Source of the DNA: Nitrospira sp. ND1
Lineage (GTDB): Bacteria; Nitrospirota; Nitrospiria; Nitrospirales; Nitrospiraceae
Reading direction: 5' to 3'
Length of the DNA stretch: 64,000 nucleotides
NCBI RefSeq assembly: GCF_900170025.1
Contig: NZ_FWEX01000006.1
Coordinates: forward strand, 1,024,795-1,088,794
Shown here: positions 58,092 through 64,000 of the stretch, in pieces
How positions within the stretch are numbered: position 1 is the first letter of the stretch
How the letters are laid out: the number at the start of each line of letters is the position of its first letter
The notes under the pieces: generated by a model
What the model saw: the letters and a program-made list of their open reading frames with translations, nothing else
The model's database searches: none
Told to the model about the DNA's origin: nothing
Position numbers and translations under genes: made by a program

Positions 58092-59912
58092 TTACTTCAA
58101 TGGCGGAACTTCCCGCCGCTTCGGTGCCGCATAATTCACAAGGTAGTCGAATAAACGGATCAGCCGGCTATCCTGGCGTTTTTGATCAACCCAGTGGCCG
58201 ATCAATCCGATCGTCCGCGAGAGAATGAAGAACCCGTTCAAGCTATCGACAGGGAATCCGATATCGACCAGTACGGCCGCCATGGTCCCATCGACGTTCA
58301 GAATCAGATTATCCTTTTTCACGGAGGTAATTTTCTCCACCTCCAGTGCGAAGTCCAGGCATGGTGTCTTAATATTCAAGCTCTTCACGTACCCAACCAA
58401 TTCCTTCACTCGCTTGTCCGGGTTGCGCAAACTCTTCACGCGATGACCAATTCCTGGAACCGGCCCATGGTTTTTCTTCATGTAGGCCAAGAATTCGTCG
58501 ACCGACATCTTGTTATCGACAGCATACTTAAAGAACCGCCCGGCATCAGTAACCGCACCGCCGAAGCGCGGACCAATCATAATCATGCCCGCGGCAACTG
58601 ATTGCGACAGCCCGATCCCGGCACAAGCCGCAAGGATTGTCGCGTATGCTCCGCTCACACAAGGGCCGTGATCAGCGGAAAGCATCATGATGCGCTTAAT
58701 GATTTCGGCTTCCTGTTTCGAGATCAGCCGCTTGTCCCACAAAAGACCGATAACATGAGGAATTTCGTAGCCTTTGTTGATGAGCTCAGAGGCAGGATAA
58801 CCGTCGTAGCAGGGCTCATCGCCGCGGTCATCGCTGATGGTCGTACGGATCAGCGGCGAGACCATGACCTCGTCAGCCTTCATCGCCTCTTCGATGGTTT
58901 TTGGCAACCGGGGCAACGTAGCCGGCTCGACCGGTTCCTTGATCTGGCCTGACTTCAAGAGATCTTGATAGGTTTCCTTGATGGCAGGACCAAGGGCGCC
59001 AAAAGTGGGCGGCACGAGGGCGCCGGCTTTCTTCAGCGCATCGGACTTGGAGCGAGCTGATCCTTCACCCTTCATCCCCTCTTTCGCGCCGGCATGACCG
59101 AACTTCATCCCCTTCGGCAAACTCTCCTGACAAAATCCGGAGACCACGGCAATCAACTTCACCCGGCGCTTTTTCGCGCCATACCATTCTGCAGCCCGCT
59201 CTTCGAGATCACCGCCCATTTCGCCGACGATGACAACCGCCTTCGTTTGCGGATCGTTTTCGAACATCTCGAGATAACTGACATAATCGGTTCCAGGATA
59301 GGCATCGCCGCCAATACCGATGGCCGTCGTGATCCCGTCGGCAAACTGAGAGCAGATCCAGATGATTTCGTTCGAGAGACCGCCGGACTTGGTGATGACA
59401 CCGAACGATCCTTCGCGATAAAGCTTGGATAGAACAAGATTGTCGAACGCACCGCCAATCACGCCAAGCCGGCATGCTCCGGCGGAGATGATGCCAATGG
59501 ATGAGGGACCGTTAAAGACCTTCCCCAACTTGCGCGCATGAGCGCCAAGAATCTTGGCATCTTTTTCCGGCACGCCCTCGGTGATCATTGAGACCACCTT
59601 GATATGAGAATCGTCCAGCGCCTCAATACCGCCCTTCATCGCACGGTCTGCGCCAATGTACACGAGACTGGTATTCAGGGTCGGATGGTGCTTGGTGGCT
59701 TCAGCAATGGACTTGTAGACCGGAATGGCGATCAGACCGCTGCCGTATGGGATCTCATTGCTCTTGCCGGCATCGGGTGGATAGACAAACGCCTCAACGT
59801 TGAGCGGACGTTTAATGAGATAACAGAACTCGGCCATGCGGCGGGCAGCGTTGACACCGGCTTGACCACCCTGGATCACCACACGGGTGTCTTTGTTTGC
59901 CAGAATACTCAT
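58092..59912 (-). CDS. aclA: ATP-citrate lyase, alpha subunit
   Basis: 606 residues. The N-terminal 300 are SucD-like (MSILANKDTRVVIQGGQAGVN; phosphohistidine in KFGHAGAKEG). The C-terminal 260 form the citrate-synthase-like lyase domain (MMLSADHGPCVSGAYATI, PGIGHRVKSLRNPDKRV). With AclB it splits citrate into oxaloacetate and acetyl-CoA, the diagnostic step of the reductive TCA cycle. AAGGGGAGA precedes the ATG. Located 42 bases after aclB. Confidence 0.97.
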   Translation of the reverse strand: MSILANKDTRVVIQGGQAGVNAARRMAEFCYLIKRPLNVEAFVYPPDAGKSNEIPYGSGLIAIPVYKSIAEATKHHPTLNTSLVYIGADRAMKGGIEALDDSHIKVVSMITEGVPEKDAKILGAHARKLGKVFNGPSSIGIISAGACRLGVIGGAFDNLVLSKLYREGSFGVITKSGGLSNEIIWICSQFADGITTAIGIGGDAYPGTDYVSYLEMFENDPQTKAVVIVGEMGGDLEERAAEWYGAKKRRVKLIAVVSGFCQESLPKGMKFGHAGAKEGMKGEGSARSKSDALKKAGALVPPTFGALGPAIKETYQDLLKSGQIKEPVEPATLPRLPKTIEEAMKADEVMVSPLIRTTISDDRGDEPCYDGYPASELINKGYEIPHVIGLLWDKRLISKQEAEIIKRIMMLSADHGPCVSGAYATILAACAGIGLSQSVAAGMIMIGPRFGGAVTDAGRFFKYAVDNKMSVDEFLAYMKKNHGPVPGIGHRVKSLRNPDKRVKELVGYVKSLNIKTPCLDFALEVEKITSVKKDNLILNVDGTMAAVLVDIGFPVDSLNGFFILSRTIGLIGHWVDQKRQDSRLIRLFDYLVNYAAPKRREVPPLK

Positions 59913-59954
59913 CTCGGGATCTCCCCTTATCTTCGGTTGGTCATAGGCGGCAGG

Positions 59955-61154
59955 CTACTTCGCTTGGAGTGCCTTGTCGACAATGTCGGTGAGCGGTGTA
60001 TTGCGGTCGAAGACATTGATGTCAAAGCCTTCTTCTTTCAACGCGCGCATCGCATCAAGCCCCTCTTTTTCCCGCGGCCCACCGCGACGCACCCAAATCT
60101 TTACGCTCTTCAACTTCCCTTCGGACTTCGCCTTCCTGAAGCCGTTGATGATCCCTCCGAACGTCTTCTTCACGTCGGTGAAATTGGCGATCGCACCACC
60201 AACGATGATGTTCCGGATTCCCGGCAGAGAACAGACCTTTTCCGTGAGGACCTCGACGGCCCAATCGGGTGGATCACCGGAGTATTCGGCATAGTTGGCC
60301 AACTTGCCGCCACGCGCCACGACCGCGTCGGAGTAGTACACGCTGGCACCACCGCCCGCCGGCAACATCGCTGTATCCCCACCAGGAATTTCTATAAATT
60401 TAACTGAGCCTTTAATCTTGCTGTCGACAGCCATCACCTCGAGCTCTTGCTTGGAATAGGCACGGCCAAATTCCGCCGCAAAAGCGAAGTTCCAGTCCGG
60501 ATGTCTAAATTTGGCATCGCCGTCGAGCAATGTCACGGCATCAAGCGCCACCAGCTCTTCATCGGCGGCACGAAGGACGACCGGATTCACCTCGAGATAC
60601 TGCGCATCTTCACTGTCGAAGCAGGCAAACATTTTTCCTGCAAACTCAGCCATCTTCTTCGTGAGCGGCCCGCCAAATCCTGCCTCTTTCGACAGTTTTT
60701 CGAGGGATTCAGGAGAAGGAGCTTGTCCGATCTCAAGACACAACCGCTTAACACGTTCCCAATTTGATTCGACTTCGATCCCGCCACAATTGGCAACCAG
60801 GATCTCACTGCCTTCGCGCGTTGATTTGACCGCGCAATAATACTCTTCCTTGTGCGGGATCATCTCAGAGACAATCACCTGAGTCACGGTGATGCTGCCG
60901 ACCTGACGGCCAATCATCTCTTTAGTGGCAGCTTCAGCCGCCTTGAAGTCCAGATCGATCTTCACCAGCCCCAACTTGAAGCGCGACCCGAGAGCCTCGT
61001 GTGCCTTCGCAACAAGCTTGGACTTCTTCAACCACTCATTGGCTTGACCCAGCCTGGTCAACTCGTCTACGGAGGTGACGACCACATAGTTGGGAACACT
61101 GATTCCCCACTTCTTCATCAGCCCCATCCCGGGACCTTCCAGCACTTTCGCCAT
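59955..61154 (-). CDS. aclB: ATP-citrate lyase, beta subunit
   Basis: 399 residues, ATP-grasp/SucC-like: KSKLVAKAHEALGSRFKLGLVKIDLDF, VTQVIVSEMIPHKEEYYCAV and EVNPVVLRAADEELVALDAVTLLDGDAKF. First gene of the rTCA run, with AAGGAG before the ATG. The two-subunit arrangement aclB-aclA is that of Chlorobium and Nitrospira, not the single-chain eukaryotic enzyme. Confidence 0.96.
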   Translation of the reverse strand: MAKVLEGPGMGLMKKWGISVPNYVVVTSVDELTRLGQANEWLKKSKLVAKAHEALGSRFKLGLVKIDLDFKAAEAATKEMIGRQVGSITVTQVIVSEMIPHKEEYYCAVKSTREGSEILVANCGGIEVESNWERVKRLCLEIGQAPSPESLEKLSKEAGFGGPLTKKMAEFAGKMFACFDSEDAQYLEVNPVVLRAADEELVALDAVTLLDGDAKFRHPDWNFAFAAEFGRAYSKQELEVMAVDSKIKGSVKFIEIPGGDTAMLPAGGGASVYYSDAVVARGGKLANYAEYSGDPPDWAVEVLTEKVCSLPGIRNIIVGGAIANFTDVKKTFGGIINGFRKAKSEGKLKSVKIWVRRGGPREKEGLDAMRALKEEGFDINVFDRNTPLTDIVDKALQAK

Positions 61155-61354
61155 GATTGACGACTCCTTGGTGTGTGATAGGGCAGAGAAACGGAGCGGT
61201 AGAGTACCGAATTCTGCTGATTAGCTCAATCCTCCAAAAGGCCCAAGCTGCGAGCACAGAAGTCCTACCATAATGAGCACTGAAGATTCATCACCATAAA
61301 TAATTGATAACGTTATTATTGTTTCCGACGCTTCAAGGTTTGGGGTTAGCGAGA

Positions 61355-62209
61355 CTATTCAGGCCTTGTGGCGCGCCGACGCCCGTTTCGCTGGCATGTG
61401 GGACAGTAAAACGAACTTCGTTCGCCGATAGAACGACAGATCACAGCACCGCAGGCATTCGGGCAGGGCTCCCCGGCTTTGGCATACACCAGATGCCTGC
61501 GCTTGTACTGGCCTTCGGTCCCATCCGGCGCAAAATAATCCCGCACACTCGACCCACCCATGGCGATGGCTTCCCGTAACACCTCCCCCATGACTTGATG
61601 CAACCGCGTGATCGACTTCCCTGGAATCGAATTCGACGGCTGATTGGGATGGAGGCGGGAACGGAAGAGGATCTCATTTGCATAGATGTTGCCGATCCCT
61701 GCGATGACCTGTTGACGCATCAGGAGAGACTTTAGCCGACTCCGTGTCGCCCGGAGCACACGCAGGAATTGCTCATGACTAATCGTAAGGGGATCATGGC
61801 CGAACCGGCGAGCGACATATCGATCCAGTCCCGCCCAGTCAAGCAGCGATAAGCGACCAAACCGCCGCGGATTCCAATATCTGATATCAGGCTCACAACA
61901 ACCATCGAGGTGCAGGATAAAGTGGGTATGTTGGGGGTGCTTGGTCAAGGTGGATCGGAACAGCAACAATCCGGTCATACCTAACTCTGCGACGAGAAAT
62001 CTCGGCTCCTTGCCGCAGAGAAAGTGAAGAATCACGCTTTTCCCCTTCCGCTCGACCCCTGTAATTTTGGCCTGACGATACTGCTCCAGAGAAGGCAACC
62101 CTTCTCGCACGATGTCCTCACGGCCAATCCAGCAATCACGGACTGTAGCTCCGACGACCCGTTCGCGCAATTGACGCGCGGCGACTTCGGCTTCTGGCAA
62201 TTCAGGCAT
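61355..62209 (-). CDS. mutM: Formamidopyrimidine-DNA glycosylase
   Basis: 284 residues. Begins MPELPEAEV, giving the catalytic Pro2 and Glu3 after Met removal. H2TH region at RQQVIAGIGNIYANEILF and a C-terminal zinc finger (CPNACG...FYCPTCQ). It removes 8-oxoguanine and opened purines from DNA. The 200 bases between mutM and aclB contain the aclB promoter region but no clear motif. Confidence 0.95.
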   Translation of the reverse strand: MPELPEAEVAARQLRERVVGATVRDCWIGREDIVREGLPSLEQYRQAKITGVERKGKSVILHFLCGKEPRFLVAELGMTGLLLFRSTLTKHPQHTHFILHLDGCCEPDIRYWNPRRFGRLSLLDWAGLDRYVARRFGHDPLTISHEQFLRVLRATRSRLKSLLMRQQVIAGIGNIYANEILFRSRLHPNQPSNSIPGKSITRLHQVMGEVLREAIAMGGSSVRDYFAPDGTEGQYKRRHLVYAKAGEPCPNACGAVICRSIGERSSFYCPTCQRNGRRRATRPE

Positions 62210-62397
62210 CGAGCATTCTCGAGGTGGCAGAGAGAACCTACTGAAGGCAAATTACGCCATGGGGCCGAGGCAAAATGCAACTCCGACCTGAGATAGTCCA
62301 GGAGACATCAATTTGGATGACTATAACGAGAGCGTCCGGAGAGGGATGAGGAACTGACGAAGAAGGACAAATCGGAATGTCCCTGACAGCGCAGCTT

Positions 62398-62826
62398 CTA
62401 AGACGTTGATGAATTCACTTGGGTTTGCCGGCGGCGACAAACATCCTGAATCGTTTCTCGGAGGCGCGGCAACGGCATGCCGCCTGGACGCCTGGTCAAC
62501 ACAAGCTTCACCGCATCGGCATAGGCCATTCCCTCGACACAACATAGATAGGCAATTACCACTGACACCGACCGACCCATGCCAACCCGACAACACACCA
62601 TCAACCGATTGTCTGCCATATGTGCCGCAATCCATTCCACAGCCTCATATAATGCAGACGCTGCCGGCTCACCAAACTCCTTGAGCGGAATCTTGGCATA
62701 GATAACCCGGGAGGGAACTGTCACATTTTGTTCTTCAGCCACCATGAGAACGGCGTTTACCTGGGGGGGAGGATTCCTGGCGTCATCGGCATTGCCGACC
62801 AGAAGACGTTTGTTTATCATGTGCAT
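62398..62826 (-). CDS. Dual-specificity-phosphatase-like protein
   Basis: 142 residues. The signature Cx5R loop is present as CRVGMGRS, but the usual preceding His is Cys (VCCRVGMGRS) and the expected general-acid Asp region reads IPLKEFGEP. The fold pattern (HMINKRLLVGNADDARN...; EAVEWIAAHMADNRLMV; VSVVIAYLCCVEGMAYADAVKLV) is that of small DSPs. Activity on protein or other phosphoesters is plausible but altered. An alternative start two codons later is possible. Confidence 0.72.
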   Translation of the reverse strand: MHMINKRLLVGNADDARNPPPQVNAVLMVAEEQNVTVPSRVIYAKIPLKEFGEPAASALYEAVEWIAAHMADNRLMVCCRVGMGRSVSVVIAYLCCVEGMAYADAVKLVLTRRPGGMPLPRLRETIQDVCRRRQTQVNSSTS

Positions 62827-62947
62827 CGTGTCGTTAGTATAGGGGGCGCGTGCTTCCGGTCAAGTGAATCCTCGGAATTCGGACAAGGCGGTTGAACATC
62901 ACTGAAGCCGGTGCGTATACTCAACTCCGCTATTCGAGGAGGAATTG

Positions 62948-63307
62948 ATGGCTCACACGTCGCTTGAAGCGGTAGAAAAACGGCTGGCGAGTGTCCAGTG
63001 CGCAATCTGTAAGACCAATACCTTTGGCGTCGACCGGCGCACATTGCAGCCAGATGGGGAATGTCGGGCGGTCTGCTTGAAATGTCGGTACAATTTTCCC
63101 GTCTACACAGATATGGAGTTTTACCTTCGGACTCAACCGGATGTACCCTATCGCCTAAAAGAGATTTCTTGCCCAAACTGCCAGCATCGAGGCGTGACCT
63201 TGGACTTTCGGATCACCATGTCCGTCCGCGAGGCGATCTATTTCGTCACCTGCAACGCCTGCCAAACACAGTTCCCTGAACGCTCTTCATTGGAAGCGTT
63301 TGAGTAA
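62948..63307 (+). CDS. Small four-CxxC zinc-ribbon protein
   Basis: 119 residues from the ATG at 62948, with GAGGAGG upstream. Four CxxC knuckles (CAIC, CLKC, CPNC, CNAC) form two zinc ribbons, one in each half. No catalytic motif is seen; such proteins often bind nucleic acid or act in metal handling. Family not recognised. Confidence 0.65.
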   Translation: MAHTSLEAVEKRLASVQCAICKTNTFGVDRRTLQPDGECRAVCLKCRYNFPVYTDMEFYLRTQPDVPYRLKEISCPNCQHRGVTLDFRITMSVREAIYFVTCNACQTQFPERSSLEAFE

Positions 63308-63344
63308 CCCTTCCGAGCGCAGTTTCATGTATACTAAGCTTATT

Positions 63345-63539
63345 ATGAGCACCACACAAAAGCCAGACTCCCAGAAAAATCCTACTCCGGTCACTCAGAC
63401 TGAAACGAAGCCCCGGAGGGAAATTCCGCTTATTTCAGTTCCAAACGATCGGGACATGATTGCAGCGGAAATGGCCGAACTCTTCGACGAAGATCGAGTA
63501 TCCCATCAGCACGGTTCCTCAGAACCTGAGGCGGACTAG
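63345..63539 (+). CDS. Short hypothetical protein
   Basis: 64 residues from the ATG at 63345 (an in-frame ATG at 63327 is an alternative; neither has a strong ribosome site). The N-terminal half is Lys/Thr/Pro-rich and disordered; the C-terminal half is acidic (DMIAAEMAELFDEDRV). It follows the zinc-ribbon gene by 37 bases on the same strand. Real expression is uncertain. Confidence 0.4.
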   Translation: MSTTQKPDSQKNPTPVTQTETKPRREIPLISVPNDRDMIAAEMAELFDEDRVSHQHGSSEPEAD

Positions 63540-63543
63540 ATCT

Positions 63544-64000
63544 TCACGCAGAGCGAACGATCTCCACGGTGCCGGACGAGATAATCCGGCCCACCATAGC
63601 CGGTCGCCCTTTTCGCTCCTTTCTGACAATGTCGCTCACCCGAATGATGGCCCCGCGATGCCAGCCATCAAAGGCAGTGTTCGACATTGAGCTTTCCTTG
63701 TCCTGGCGTCCAATCTCCGACCTCCCCGTTTGATCGCACAACCAAACCCGTTTTTCGCCTTTCATCACGCGCAACTCACTCACCACGCGGTGGTAGTCCG
63801 GATCTCGTGGCACGAGCGTTTTTCCGTCCTTGCGAAAAATCACATAGGAAAATTTGAGCGCATCCTTGATAAGTCCGACTCGTCGATCCACTTGGGCAAT
63901 CCAGGCCGGATTCTCCCACTTCCGCTCTTCATGGCACCAATCGTCCGGCTTAACTAACGCAGAACAGGGCGCGTCATGGAGACAGGGAGCATAGACAGAA
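63544..64000 (-). CDS. Rsm22-family ribosomal methyltransferase, C-terminal part, cut by window end
   Basis: The frame stays open on the minus strand to the window end; the N-terminal methyltransferase domain lies outside. Upstream of the internal GTG at 63891 it encodes APCLHDAPCSALVKPDDWCH, matching the Cys-rich PCPHxxxCPL...DWCH motif of Rsm22, where these cysteines bind an iron-sulfur cluster. KDALKFSYVIFRKDG and WLCDQTGR continue the family pattern. Likely acts on small-subunit rRNA assembly. The last 60 residues fit a small C-terminal beta domain. Confidence 0.7.
   Translation of the reverse strand, partial: SVYAPCLHDAPCSALVKPDDWCHEERKWENPAWIAQVDRRVGLIKDALKFSYVIFRKDGKTLVPRDPDYHRVVSELRVMKGEKRVWLCDQTGRSEIGRQDKESSMSNTAFDGWHRGAIIRVSDIVRKERKGRPAMVGRIISSGTVEIVRSA

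Overview
The window looks like chromosome of a nitrite-oxidising bacterium of the genus Nitrospira (phylum Nitrospirota). Four things point there: a reductive TCA gene set with two-subunit ATP-citrate lyase, a periplasmic chlorite dismutase of the Nitrospira type, hopanoid genes, and system II cytochrome c maturation. The genus is inferred from gene content and familiar sequences; no search was run.

Layout. 1-3.5 kb: two outer-membrane barrel proteins (the first cut by the window edge), an intact IS5-family element and a small lipoprotein. 3.5-14.7 kb: a tRNA-Cys integration hot spot. It holds a CPA2 cation/proton antiporter between two halves of a split attachment-like site, relics of older elements, and an apparently intact 8.7-kb integrative element bounded by identical 46-bp repeats, the right one inside tRNA-Cys(GCA). 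The element carries integrase, excisionase, a Rep-like protein, two Cys-rich proteins, an unknown 409-residue protein, and a response regulator-histidine kinase-chlorite dismutase operon. 14.8-18 kb: MEP-pathway genes ispG and dxs. 18.2-26.3 kb: one minus-strand run of squalene-hopene cyclase, hpnG, mlaEFDC-like lipid transport genes, an Omp85-type barrel and a DUF3187 protein. 26.5-31.3 kb: smc and ispH. 31.5-35.7 kb: a PhoB/PhoR-type pair facing a Pit phosphate transporter and its DUF47 partner. 35.7-39.2 kb: FabH-like ketosynthase, BamD-like lipoprotein, geranylgeranyl-reductase-family flavoprotein. 39.3-43.7 kb: resB-ccsA-two thioredoxin-like genes-ccdA. 44.1-46.6 kb: metK and ahcY. 46.9-48.6 kb: a radical SAM enzyme. 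48.9-61.2 kb: the rTCA run aclB-aclA-acn-idh-frdB-frdA-sucC-sucD, closed by a strong hairpin. 61.4-64 kb: mutM, a phosphatase-like protein, a zinc-ribbon protein, a small ORF, and the C-terminal part of an Rsm22-family methyltransferase cut by the window end.

How it fits together. The core genes serve autotrophy (rTCA), isoprenoid and hopanoid membrane chemistry with outer-membrane lipid traffic, phosphate uptake, and maturation of c-type cytochromes for nitrite oxidation. The most interesting part is the island: chlorite dismutase, often treated as a Nitrospira hallmark, sits here in a mobile element with its own two-component system, and both promoters of that unit carry helically phased TCAC(A/G) repeats. 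The integrase reading frame runs through the attachment core, so its C terminus should differ between the integrated and circular forms.
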